A stretch of DNA of 64,000 nucleotides from Bin5 sp965221145 (GTDB lineage: Bacteria > Chloroflexota > Anaerolineae > Caldilineales > Caldilineaceae), in NCBI GenBank assembly GCA_965221145.1, contig OZ244877.1:3162001-3226000 (forward strand), read 5' to 3'. Both the position numbers and the translations under genes were made by a program. The notes under the pieces are model-generated. The model made no database searches. It was not told where the DNA came from and worked only from the letters and a program-made list of their open reading frames with translations. Shown in pieces: positions 1 through 8,985 of this stretch. Every line of letters starts with the position of its first letter. The stretch's first letter is position 1.

Positions 1-50
1 TTCAGGTCAAACAAAAACATATAGTGGGGATTTGAAAAGCTGCTCATCGT

Positions 51-1508
51 TTACGCCTTTACCAATGCCCGCTGGTACAGCCCGGCGTAGCCCCGCTCCC
101 GCTCTTCGTCAGAAAGGCCGCGATTCACCTCAGCGTCGAATTTGCCTGCCAGCAGTTCCCGGTAGAAGCCGTAGTTCACGCCCTTCACCTTTTCATCATC
201 CGGAAAACGGTGATAGTTGTCTTTGCTCATCAGGCTCTTGCCCTCGGCGATCAACTGAAAGCCGAGCGCGGAGCCGGGATAGGGCGCATAGTAGGAGATC
301 GACGGGAAGACCCGCTTCATCCGTTTGAGCATGCGCATCGTCTTGAAGGCGTCCTCCTCACCCTCGCCGGGGATGCCCAGCATGATGTTCGACCAAAAGA
401 CGGGGGGCTCTTTCCCTTCCGCCACCATCTCGTCACCGATGCGGTTGACCAGATCGATGGCGAAGTTGTTGTCCTCCTCGGTGCACTCCTTGTTGAGCAG
501 CTTGAGAATGCGGTCGCTGCCCGACTCAAAGCCGATTGAGATCAGGTTCCAGTTGGTCTCCCGAATCAACGCTTCAAAGAGATCCGGCCACTGACGCACT
601 GTGTCGGCGCGACCGGCCGCCCAATAGGGCCAGACCTTGTTGGCGCGGCGCGGGTACTCTTCTATCCACGACTGCAACCACTTCGGATTCTGGAAGAACA
701 TCGAATCGTGGATGACCACGGAGCCGACGCCGAACTTCTCGTCCAACTCGTTCAGTTCGTCGATCACCATGCCGACCGGTCGCCGTCCCATGTTGGGAAT
801 ATAGGAGGCCTCGTTGCAGAAGACGCATTGCCAGGGGCAGACGCGGCTGGTGATGATCGTGGCGACGGGCGGCGGGCCCCAGCCACATTCCGGCTCCATC
901 GGCCAATTGAAGCCATGCTCCAACTTGAGCGCGCGTACCGCGCGCCGCGGCCGCAGATTGGCGAGCGCATCCTTCCAGTTGGCCGGTTTGGGCCACAGTT
1001 CGCGGTCTATGGCAGGCCAATCGGCCATGGAACGGGATCCCTGCCCGCGGAAGACCCTGGGGAAGCTATCCGGATCGCGCACAAGATCGACGATGCTTTC
1101 CTCTCCGGCGCCCTGGCAAATCTTGTCGAAAGCCTCGACCTCCGCCATCTCGTCCGGCGCGACCGTGGCGTGCATGCCCCCAGCCAGCACCAGTCCACGG
1201 GGATTGATCTCCTTGAAGATCTGGGCGGCCTTCAACGCCACAGGGAAGGTGTAACTGCGCACATTCATCAAAGCCATCTTGTAACCGGGTAACTTCCGGG
1301 CCAGCTGCTCCCAGGAGGTGACGGCGCGTGTGGAGACAATATCCGTCTCAATCCCGTTCTGGTGCAGAATGGTACGCAACAGCCCTAGCCCGTGATCCTG
1401 CCACTGTTCGTGGGGACCCTGCGGGTACACCAGATCACCCAGGTCGCCGAGATCGATCCAGACGATATCACTCTTGCGATTCTCACTCCAAGACAAAATG
1501 GAATTCAC
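51..1508 (-). CDS. B12-binding-type radical SAM protein
   Basis: The central part carries the radical SAM cluster motif CPWQCVFC (CX3CX2C, about residue 230), followed by a TIM-barrel-like region with SIGFESGSDRILKLLNK, typical of the Elp3/MiaB/NifB-like radical SAM fold. The N-terminal 180 residues (LVLAGGMHATVAPDEM, KICQGAGEESIVDL) match the cobalamin-binding-like domain that precedes the radical SAM core in this family. The substrate cannot be told. An ATG exists at 1532, but GAGGAG lies inside that extension and sits 6 nt before a GTG at 1508, so I prefer the GTG start (485 residues). It stands alone, with no obvious pathway partner next to it. Confidence 0.85.
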   Translation of the reverse strand: MNSILSWSENRKSDIVWIDLGDLGDLVYPQGPHEQWQDHGLGLLRTILHQNGIETDIVSTRAVTSWEQLARKLPGYKMALMNVRSYTFPVALKAAQIFKEINPRGLVLAGGMHATVAPDEMAEVEAFDKICQGAGEESIVDLVRDPDSFPRVFRGQGSRSMADWPAIDRELWPKPANWKDALANLRPRRAVRALKLEHGFNWPMEPECGWGPPPVATIITSRVCPWQCVFCNEASYIPNMGRRPVGMVIDELNELDEKFGVGSVVIHDSMFFQNPKWLQSWIEEYPRRANKVWPYWAAGRADTVRQWPDLFEALIRETNWNLISIGFESGSDRILKLLNKECTEEDNNFAIDLVNRIGDEMVAEGKEPPVFWSNIMLGIPGEGEEDAFKTMRMLKRMKRVFPSISYYAPYPGSALGFQLIAEGKSLMSKDNYHRFPDDEKVKGVNYGFYRELLAGKFDAEVNRGLSDEERERGYAGLYQRALVKA

Positions 1509-1597
1509 TAAGTGCTCCTCTATCAATAACATGACAAGGGGACAGACGCCTCGGGCATGTCAAAATCGGGAACTATTGACAATTCTAACCATTGACG

Positions 1598-1630
1598 GCG
1601 GGAATGCCTTCAAGAATCGGGCACTCCCGC
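1598..1630 (-). terminator. hairpin downstream of the small secreted protein gene
   Basis: An 11-bp stem with one mismatch (GCGGGAATGCC / GGCACTCCCGC) and an 11-nt loop lies just past the stop of the gene at 1638-2096. No T-tract follows on the minus strand, so it is only a possible terminator or mRNA-end hairpin. Confidence 0.3.
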
Positions 1631-1637
1631 GGTTGGG

Positions 1638-2096
1638 TCAGTCATCCGTGCTCCATTCAGAATGACCTAAAAACTCACAATGTGCCCATTTTTCGACAAC
1701 TATTTGCCCCGAGATACTGAATTCAAGGTACACGTGACTGCTATCTACTCCAAAAGAAATACTTGACAACTCTGCATCAGAAGGATCTATGGAAACCCCA
1801 TAGGTACTCCTGAAAGCGTCTGCTGTCTCCTGATGAAGATGTCCTTGTATACGACTGGCATACCGATGCGAGGAATGCAGAGGATTGTGACAGATCCCGT
1901 CATCCGTGTAGATCACGTCAGGCAACCATGGGTCAGTAAACAGAGCCTCAAGTTTGACAAGGCGGGCCTCGAATTCAACAAGACGGTCACGAAGTGACTC
2001 CAATGTGAGCTCCTCTTGAGCAACCGCAATGCCCCCAAAGCAGAGGAAAAGCGACAGAACTACCAATGCGAGATGGGAAGGCCGCCGAAAGTTCAA
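1638..2096 (-). CDS. small secreted protein of unknown function
   Basis: The 152-residue product starts with a clear signal peptide (hydrophobic LALVVLSLFLCFGGIAVA, then AQ cleavage). A charged, probably coiled-coil stretch follows (LESLRDRLVEFEARLVKLEAL), then a C-terminal half with His- and Cys-containing segments (ICHNPLHSSHR, KWAHCEFLGHSE). I recognise no domain. The start is TTG, chosen because AGGAG stands 8 nt upstream. The 141-bp MITE lies about 40 bp upstream of the start and so sits in the promoter region. Confidence 0.65.
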   Translation of the reverse strand: MNFRRPSHLALVVLSLFLCFGGIAVAQEELTLESLRDRLVEFEARLVKLEALFTDPWLPDVIYTDDGICHNPLHSSHRYASRIQGHLHQETADAFRSTYGVSIDPSDAELSSISFGVDSSHVYLEFSISGQIVVEKWAHCEFLGHSEWSTDD

Positions 2097-2135
2097 TTTC
2101 TTTTCTCCTGTGAAATGTGTGTAGGGTCACTCTAA

Positions 2136-2276
2136 GAGCTTGTTTGAAAAGGGTAAAGCTAAAGGCAAAACGGCGCAATTGATACGAATTACAGCGTGCA
2201 GATGAAGGATCTGACTGCTTTTCGGTGGTTGTTTTCGGCCCTTTTGAGCGATCCGCGTTACTTTTCAAACAGCTTC
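2136..2276. mobile_element. 141-bp MITE with IS5-type ends
   Basis: Its ends GAGCTTGTTTGAAAAG and CTTTTCAAACAGCTTC are inverted repeats. The right end is identical, and the left end differs by one base, from the ends of the IS5-family element at 33753-34613. TAA target duplications flank it (2133-2135 and 2277-2279), as for that element. The 109-bp interior holds no transposase sequence. It is therefore a non-autonomous derivative that the IS5-type transposase could have moved. It lies upstream of the secreted-protein gene ending at 1638. Confidence 0.8.
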
Positions 2277-2433
2277 TAAGATGAATGGTTTGGGTTGACG
2301 TAGGTTATCGCTCAGAGACGCCGACTAAGCTTGTCAATAATACTCTCAAAATCACGTTGCACGCCACGGTCGGGCGCAAATAGATCCACAACTCCCCTCT
2401 ATTTGCGCTACGGCAAACGTGACCGGCAGCCCA

Positions 2434-2805
2434 TCACATGCTGGCATACTTGCCGACAGTATCGTCGATCTCTTCAGCCCAGGCGTCGATGCCGCCAGCC
2501 ATACTCACCGCGTTCGGCCAGCCCTGCTGACGCAAAAAGACTGTAACTTGCGCGCTGCGCAGCCCTTTGTGACAGAAGATGACAACCTCGGCGTCCTTGT
2601 TTTGGCGCAGAGCCTCCGGCACAGCGTCGAGCCGTCGTGTGCGCAGTTCGCTCAGGGGCAAGCTGATGAATGCGTCCTCTGGCAGACTGGCCAATTCCAG
2701 TTCATTGGGTTCGCGCACATCGACCAGGATGAACTCTTCGCTGTCTTGTTGCTTCGCATGTACATCCTGCACACTGATTTCCGGGGCGCCATAGGGATTG
2801 GGCAT
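2434..2805 (-). CDS. rhodanese-like domain protein
   Basis: A single-domain rhodanese of 123 residues: EFILVDVREPNELELA at the N-terminal half and the active-site loop VVIFCHKGLRSAQV, with the catalytic Cys in CHKGLRS, near residue 85. Such proteins carry persulfide sulfur. With the IscA/HesB protein and MoaA on the same strand, a role in sulfur supply is plausible but inferred. The open frame extends upstream to 3009 but that part overlaps the DUF2203 gene, so ATG at 2805 (MPNPYG) is taken as the start. It is the last gene of the minus-strand run. Confidence 0.85.
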   Translation of the reverse strand: MPNPYGAPEISVQDVHAKQQDSEEFILVDVREPNELELASLPEDAFISLPLSELRTRRLDAVPEALRQNKDAEVVIFCHKGLRSAQVTVFLRQQGWPNAVSMAGGIDAWAEEIDDTVGKYASM

Positions 2806-2896
2806 ATCGTTCGCTCTCGTTGTCTCTGTTGTGAGTTCTCTATCGTTGCCAAGGCCCAACTCTGGCAGAGCGTCAAAGCGTGCGGCCTCATTGCGC

Positions 2897-3289
2897 TCAG
2901 AAGTCAGCCGGATCGATCGGTTGACGTCCCCCAAAGCCGGCGTGGGCATCATGCCAGAAGACAAGCTCGTCTTCGCCATGTTTCCAGCACAGATATACCT
3001 CGCGCCCATGTCGAATCGACAGGAAATCGATCAGCCCCATATCGATATCCTTAACCAGAATGCCCATCTCCAAAATGCCCTTCACGCCCGTCTCCAGCTT
3101 GTGGAATTGGGTAAAGACCTCTCCGGCTGCTGCATTGCCCCCGTTTTGGGCCGCCTTTTGTAGCATCGGCCACACGTCAGGCCGCAAGCGGATAATTTGG
3201 GAGCGGGCCTCCTGCACCTGCGACATCAAGGTCTTAACCTGGGGCAGCGCGGCCTTTGCTTCGTCCAATGTGTAGTATTTGGCCTGCAT
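2897..3289 (-). CDS. DUF2203 family protein
   Basis: The product (130 residues from MQAKYYTLDEAKAALP) has the family pattern: an N-terminal YYTLDEA segment, a long helical middle, then GLIDFLSIRHGREVYLCW and DELVFWHDAHAGFGGRQP near the C-terminus. The biochemical function of DUF2203 is unknown. A GTG- or ATG-started form from 3313 would add eight residues, but the conserved family start fits the Met at 3289. It lies between the IscA-like gene and the rhodanese gene on the same strand. Confidence 0.8.
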   Translation of the reverse strand: MQAKYYTLDEAKAALPQVKTLMSQVQEARSQIIRLRPDVWPMLQKAAQNGGNAAAGEVFTQFHKLETGVKGILEMGILVKDIDMGLIDFLSIRHGREVYLCWKHGEDELVFWHDAHAGFGGRQPIDPADF

Positions 3290-3414
3290 AGGATTCAAAC
3301 CTGGATAGAACAAGGCGAGGACGAACCCGCTGGACGTCCCTTCCCAGCGAAAAGTCGCCGGTGAGACGCAAGGGCCACCCTCGCCTTCGTCAATTCTGTT
3401 CGATGCAAGAGCGA

Positions 3415-3843
3415 CTAATGGCCGCAGCCACTGCCGCAGCCGCCGCCGGCTGCTGCGTCGGCTGCTGCGCCGGCCGGTGCGCCGTTGGTGCGGAAGCTGC
3501 TGCCGCAGCCGCAGGAGCTGGCGGCGTTGGGATTCTCGATGTGGAATCCGCCGCCCATCAGGTTGTCGATGTAGTCGATGCTGGACCCGCCGACGTAAAG
3601 GAAGCTCGTCGGATCGATAACGACGCGCATGCCAAATTGCTCGAAAACCTGATCCGACTCCTGGATGTCGTCGTCAAAGGTCATGCCGTACTGCATCCCT
3701 CCACAGCCGCCGCCCTTGACGAAAACGCGCAGCGCGTGCGTCTCGCGCAGCCCCTTCTGCTCGAGGATGCCGCCCAGCTTCTCAGCAGCCATCTCGGTCA
3801 GTGTAACCAAGGTCGTCTTTGTGTCGTTCAAAGCAATGTCCAC
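3415..3843 (-). CDS. IscA/HesB-type iron-sulfur assembly protein with a Gly-Cys tail
   Basis: Residues 12-112 match the A-type carrier fold: VTLTEMAAEKLGGIL, GGGCGGMQYGM with the first conserved Cys, IDPTSFLYVGGSSIDY, and the C-terminal pair in SSCGCGSSF. Such proteins hold [Fe-S] clusters and pass them to apoproteins. The start is GTG at 3843 with GAGGAG 7 nt upstream. The last 25 residues are an unusual Ala/Gly-rich extension ending GGGCGSGCGH, with two extra Cys and a His that could bind metal. It shares strand and neighbourhood with MoaA, an Fe-S enzyme, and a SufR-like regulator, consistent with Fe-S supply. Confidence 0.88.
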   Translation of the reverse strand: MDIALNDTKTTLVTLTEMAAEKLGGILEQKGLRETHALRVFVKGGGCGGMQYGMTFDDDIQESDQVFEQFGMRVVIDPTSFLYVGGSSIDYIDNLMGGGFHIENPNAASSCGCGSSFRTNGAPAGAAADAAAGGGCGSGCGH

Positions 3844-3969
3844 AGGAATCTCCTCGAATGTATTGATGAATCTGAATTGGTTACAGGGTCAGAACTTCGA
3901 CATGATTGCGTTGATTGTATACCTACAATGACCGGATTGATGATTGCGCCAATCCGGTTTCCTTCCGTT

Positions 3970-4314
3970 TCAGCCATAAATGAAGTTCAGGATGGCGGTG
4001 CCGAATGCAATGGTGGCAGCAATTTGAATGCCGAACAACCATTTCAGCAGCCGCAACTCTCCTTTAACTTCGGCAATGTCGGCCTTGACTTCCGCAACGT
4101 CAGCTCTGACTCCAGCAACGTCTGCTTTGGTGGCCACGTGCCTGTGCTCACCCTTGATCTCGCTGACGTCCCGTTCGAGTTGCCTTAGACGTTCCCCTTC
4201 GTTGGTTGCAACAGCCACAGTTTCTTCCTCTTTTGACTCAGTTGCCAATCCGACCATTGCTGTTGAGGCAGCGAACGTTGCAAGCTTCGCCTCCTTCACT
4301 ACCTGTTCAGCCAT
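3970..4314 (-). CDS. coiled-coil protein with C-terminal membrane anchor (copy 2)
   Basis: A 114-residue product with a predicted coiled coil built of heptads (ADVAGVR, ADVAEVK, ADIAEVK), ending in one hydrophobic helix (LFGIQIAATIAFGTAILNFI). The layout resembles small DUF1640/CCDC90-like proteins, though I cannot assign a family. It overlaps the stop of its upstream neighbour by 8 nt (ATGGCTGA), so translation is probably coupled. The two proteins share an almost identical C-terminal half, so this is a tandem duplicate. This copy has gained two heptads and a longer N-terminus. Confidence 0.65.
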   Translation of the reverse strand: MAEQVVKEAKLATFAASTAMVGLATESKEEETVAVATNEGERLRQLERDVSEIKGEHRHVATKADVAGVRADVAEVKADIAEVKGELRLLKWLFGIQIAATIAFGTAILNFIYG

Positions 4315-4513
4315 AGATGAAGTTCAGGATGGCAGTACCGAATGCAATGGTGGCAGCAATTTGAATGCCGAACAACCATTTCAGCAGCCGCAACTCTCCT
4401 TTAACTTCGGCAATGTCAGCTTTGGTGGCAACGTGTCTAAACTCGCCTTTAGACTGGCTAACGTCCCTTTCAAGCTGGGTAAGACGTTCCCCTTCGTTGG
4501 TTGCGACAGCCAC
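4307..4513 (-). CDS. coiled-coil protein with C-terminal membrane anchor (copy 1)
   Basis: A 68-residue product, GTG start at 4513 with AAGGA 7 nt upstream. It has the same coiled coil (RLTQLERDVSQSKGEF) and C-terminal transmembrane helix as the gene at 3970-4314, minus two heptads. DNA identity with that copy is high over roughly the last 110 bases. It starts 19 bp after the moaA stop, so it sits in the same transcript. The function is unknown. Confidence 0.6.
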   Translation of the reverse strand: MAVATNEGERLTQLERDVSQSKGEFRHVATKADIAEVKGELRLLKWLFGIQIAATIAFGTAILNFIYG

Positions 4514-4532
4514 AGTATTATCCTTACTCGAA

Positions 4533-5657
<1,125 letters not shown>

Positions 5658-5684
5658 ATGTGCAAACTCCTCCAAGGGAGTCGA

Positions 5685-7148
5685 TTACGTGTTGATTGTG
5701 CGCCGCCACTGTTCCAATGCAATGGCGATGACACTTTCCAGCCATTCTTTGAACCTCTTCTCCGTACTTTCAACTGGTTCAGCATAGTTGAATTGAAACA
5801 GGTCAGTCGTGGCCGGACCAGTGTTCACTGGCTCAGTTCTGCCATCCTCAGAAGAAATCCTCTGTGCAGTAAATGCAGAAGCAACCAATATACCATTGAA
5901 TTGGCGACCGTACCCATGAAAACTGACCACAATTTCGAAGGAACCTTTGGTGTCTATCTTCAGACTGCACCACGATTTGTGCCCTTCGAGATTTGCAAAA
6001 TAGTCAAATTCCTTTGCTGTCTCAACAATCTGACCCCAATAGTAGTAGTTTTTCTGGTCGTTAGCTTTGGCATGGTTTACCCAAGAAGAGTAATTGTCTT
6101 GAACACTACCCAGTTTTGTCTGCAAATACAACTGTATCGCTGTTAGACGATCAACTGCCATCTCCAAGAGCCGATCAGCGACTGCAAAAACCGCCTTCTG
6201 GCGCTGCGTGTCGGCAGCCACACGATCTCGAAGGATCTGGACTGCTGCACTAATTATCTGTTCAGCATGTCCTTCCTGCTGCACCTGCTGTTCGAGGCCG
6301 ATCGCTCTTAGAATTGAGTCCTTTTGACGCTTGGCAAAAAGATTGACTAGGCTAGTGATGTCACCTTTGTCAGCCTTTTCCAGAGCATCAATGTACACTT
6401 GTCGATCTGAACCACGAATGACTAAAGGGAAAACACGGGCCTTTAAGAAAACAAGACTGGCCAACGCCCGCGCAACCCGCCCATTGCCGTCCTGAAAGGG
6501 GTGAATCTGAGTAAACCGATGATGGAGCCAGGCGGACAAGACCTCAACTGGCGTGTCAGCTGGCGCTTGCTGATACCAGCTTACAAGTCTCTCCATCTCT
6601 TCCTGCACAATTTCCGGCGGGCAGTACTGATGTACAACTCCATTCGACCGACTCGGATTGTTAGGCCACTTCTTGTATGCCCCGCGGAGCAAGGGCACCC
6701 TTATGGCATCTCCGTCTAGTGTCAACGCGTCGGTATACTCTTGATGAGTAGTGAATTGCGCGTGCATGCCTCGAATGAAGTGTTCTGAAAATGGCCGCTC
6801 ATCTTTAACAAATGAGAACAGTTCTTCCACAATTGCGCGCTGATCGTTAATGAGGTTCGTGACATCCTCCGCTTTGTCTGGACGCAACCCCCCATGATAG
6901 GCGATCAATGCTGAGTCAATTCCTTGTTCGATGAGAACCTCTGTTACACCTCTTTCCCAATTATAAAGGCGCTCTATGATTCCCGTCTCAACCGCCCACT
7001 CACGCTGCAGTTTCTTGATGAATTCCAGATATGCGTCGTTCTGTTCCAAGTCTGACTTTCGTTCCTGCCAAACTTCAGACAGGGCACTAAGCTCTGGAAC
7101 GCCTAACTCTTGAACATTGTCAGGAAGACTCGCAATTCTCGTATACAT
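5685..7148 (-). CDS. Fic family protein
   Basis: The Fic active-site motif is complete, HPFQDGNGRVARA near residue 210, so AMP transfer or a related nucleotidyl transfer is expected. About 200 residues precede it. A segment ETGIIERLYN resembles the (S/T)xxxE(G/N) inhibitory helix but with Arg in the last place; this reading is tentative. After the Fic core there is a ~230-residue C-terminal region of unknown fold. It starts a few bases after the SufR-like regulator stop and ends 27 bp before moaA, so it shares their transcript. GTG at 7154 is an alternative start. Target unknown. Confidence 0.85.
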   Translation of the reverse strand: MYTRIASLPDNVQELGVPELSALSEVWQERKSDLEQNDAYLEFIKKLQREWAVETGIIERLYNWERGVTEVLIEQGIDSALIAYHGGLRPDKAEDVTNLINDQRAIVEELFSFVKDERPFSEHFIRGMHAQFTTHQEYTDALTLDGDAIRVPLLRGAYKKWPNNPSRSNGVVHQYCPPEIVQEEMERLVSWYQQAPADTPVEVLSAWLHHRFTQIHPFQDGNGRVARALASLVFLKARVFPLVIRGSDRQVYIDALEKADKGDITSLVNLFAKRQKDSILRAIGLEQQVQQEGHAEQIISAAVQILRDRVAADTQRQKAVFAVADRLLEMAVDRLTAIQLYLQTKLGSVQDNYSSWVNHAKANDQKNYYYWGQIVETAKEFDYFANLEGHKSWCSLKIDTKGSFEIVVSFHGYGRQFNGILVASAFTAQRISSEDGRTEPVNTGPATTDLFQFNYAEPVESTEKRFKEWLESVIAIALEQWRRTINT

Positions 7149-7155
7149 TTCCACC

Positions 7156-7824
7156 CTAGACGCTCACTCCATCCACCAGTTCAATCGCGGCCATGCCGAT
7201 CTCTGACCCACTCTGCGCGCACACCTGATAGCTGCAACAGCGCCCGCCGTCGGCGATGGCCTCGACGCGTTCGCAGCTCTCACCGCTGAGCGATTCGATC
7301 AGCGCCAGGTCCATACAGCATAGCTCCCGGTGCTCAGCGGCGACGCCGGAATAGGGGCAGTTGTGCGTATGGAGCAGACCGCTGTCCGGCTCCCACTGGG
7401 CCATGTATCCGCGTTCGTTCAGGAAGGAGACGACCCGTTCCATGCGCTCATCCAACCGTTCATCCGCCGGACTGTCGAGGGCAAGCGGCTGCGCCATCTC
7501 CTCGGCAAGCATGCGAAAGCAGCCTTCCACCTTGTCGGCGGGCAGCAACTGCTTCATCTGCCGCACCACGCCGGCCGTCAGCGGGGCGAAATTATCAGGG
7601 AAGTGCGCATCCGCTTCTGGGGTCAGCGAATAAAGCTGCTGTGGTCGGCCCACAACGCCCCGTCGCTTGGCCTTGGACACTGCGATCAGATTGTCTCCCA
7701 GCAAGATATCGAGGTGATATCTCACCGAGACCGGAGCCATATCCAGGCGGTCGGCCAATGTACCTACCGAGGCCTGCCCTACCTGCTTAAGAATCTCCAG
7801 AATCCGACTGCGAACCGTCTGCAC
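7156..7824 (-). CDS. SufR-like winged-helix Fe-S transcriptional regulator
   Basis: Residues 5-65 form a winged helix-turn-helix (ILEILKQVGQASVGTLADRL, VSVRYHLDILLGDNLI). The C-terminal half holds a cysteine set, HNCPYSGVA, ELCCMDLAL and GGRCCSYQV, spaced like SufR/IscR-type Fe-S sensors, which release DNA according to cluster state. The start is GTG at 7824 with GGAG 7 nt upstream. It heads the minus-strand run of Fic, MoaA, IscA-like, DUF2203 and rhodanese genes and may control it. SufR itself is the best guess; a general ArsR/DeoR label is the fallback. Confidence 0.78.
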   Translation of the reverse strand: MQTVRSRILEILKQVGQASVGTLADRLDMAPVSVRYHLDILLGDNLIAVSKAKRRGVVGRPQQLYSLTPEADAHFPDNFAPLTAGVVRQMKQLLPADKVEGCFRMLAEEMAQPLALDSPADERLDERMERVVSFLNERGYMAQWEPDSGLLHTHNCPYSGVAAEHRELCCMDLALIESLSGESCERVEAIADGGRCCSYQVCAQSGSEIGMAAIELVDGVSV

Positions 7825-8058
7825 AAGAGCACTCCAAGTTGCCTGCTGATTCTTACTTTGGTTATTTTAGCATGGTTTGCCATTGCTGTCAAACATATTT
7901 ATGAAGAAATTGAGAAAAATAGAATTCCGAGCGCGAATTCAGTCCTTCCCTCTCTCATTAGCTCTCTTCCGCTGGGCATTTTCCGCCGACTGCCCACCTG
8001 AAACTTTTGACTTCTCTCTGACCATGCGCTACTATGCGCTTGTTCCTCCGGGCCGTCA

Positions 8059-8835
8059 ATGATCTGGGCAGCCAACGCCCGCGAGGCGGCCATTGAAGAG
8101 GCGGTTGTGGGTCTCTACGCCCTCTTCATGGATATGGGCTATGAGGTTACTTTCGTCCCCCACGCCTTCAGCGCCGACTGTGACCTGGAGGTTGTTGCGA
8201 TCCCCTTCACGCTGGGGATTTCCGAAGCTGAACGACAGGCACTACAGAGTTTCGTTGAAAGAGGGGGCCGAGTCATTGCCGAGCTGCCGATGACTAATCT
8301 GGAGGAGTGTCAGAAGGTCGGCGCGGCGCTCGGCCTGTCCTGCCGCCAGTGGATCCGACCCATCTATTTCATCGCCGGCTGGAGTGTCAACGATACCGAA
8401 GGGCGCTGCGGTGGCTATGCCTTTCACGATCAGGTGTTGCTGGACGGATTTCAAGGGGACGCCATTGCCATGTACAATGACAGCGGCGAGCCGGCGCTCA
8501 TAAGCGCCGGGCCAGAGGGGCGCGTCCTCGTCCCGACGTTCGCGCTCGGACACTCATACTTCTCCTCGCTCCATCGCGGGCTGAGACGGCTCTTGCAGGG
8601 TTGGCTCCCTGACAGCCTGGACCCCGACATTGTGATCAAGGGCGTGCCCGATGAGTACCGGTCGCTCGTCGAGGCCCGTCTTGTTGAGAGCGACCGCGGC
8701 AACCTGCTATTCGTAATCAATCGTGCCGGCTATGACTGGGAGATTGACGTTTCACCAAGAGGGTATCAGCCGGAAAGAGTCCGGATGCCAACGCACGGCG
8801 CTACCCACAGACTTGTGCGCTCAATCGGTCCGTAA
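8059..8835 (+). CDS. beta-galactosidase-like (GH42) C-terminal fragment
   Basis: The 258 residues look like the Rossmann-like trimerisation region and beta-sandwich C-terminus of GH42-type enzymes: YALFMDMGYEVTFVP, a putative hinge, LEVVAIPFTLGISEAERQAL, FVERGGRVIAELP, then a beta-rich end (NLLFVINRAGYDWEIDVS). The catalytic barrel that should precede it is absent. The upstream 230 bp is AT-rich and holds no matching frame. It could be a degraded remnant or a stand-alone domain protein. No good ribosome site precedes ATG 8059, which favours a remnant. Confidence 0.55.
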   Translation: MIWAANAREAAIEEAVVGLYALFMDMGYEVTFVPHAFSADCDLEVVAIPFTLGISEAERQALQSFVERGGRVIAELPMTNLEECQKVGAALGLSCRQWIRPIYFIAGWSVNDTEGRCGGYAFHDQVLLDGFQGDAIAMYNDSGEPALISAGPEGRVLVPTFALGHSYFSSLHRGLRRLLQGWLPDSLDPDIVIKGVPDEYRSLVEARLVESDRGNLLFVINRAGYDWEIDVSPRGYQPERVRMPTHGATHRLVRSIGP

Positions 8836-8985
8836 GACGGGTAGTGGCCGTGCCTCACCGCTACCGGTTCGAATGATGCCTCCTTTCCTAACCACTGGCG
8901 GCTTTCGACGCTGCTAACGTAAGAGAAAAGGTACGTGGCCGGAGTTAACCGGTCGTCATCAAAGCCCTTCCAGAAGGAGTTTCCA

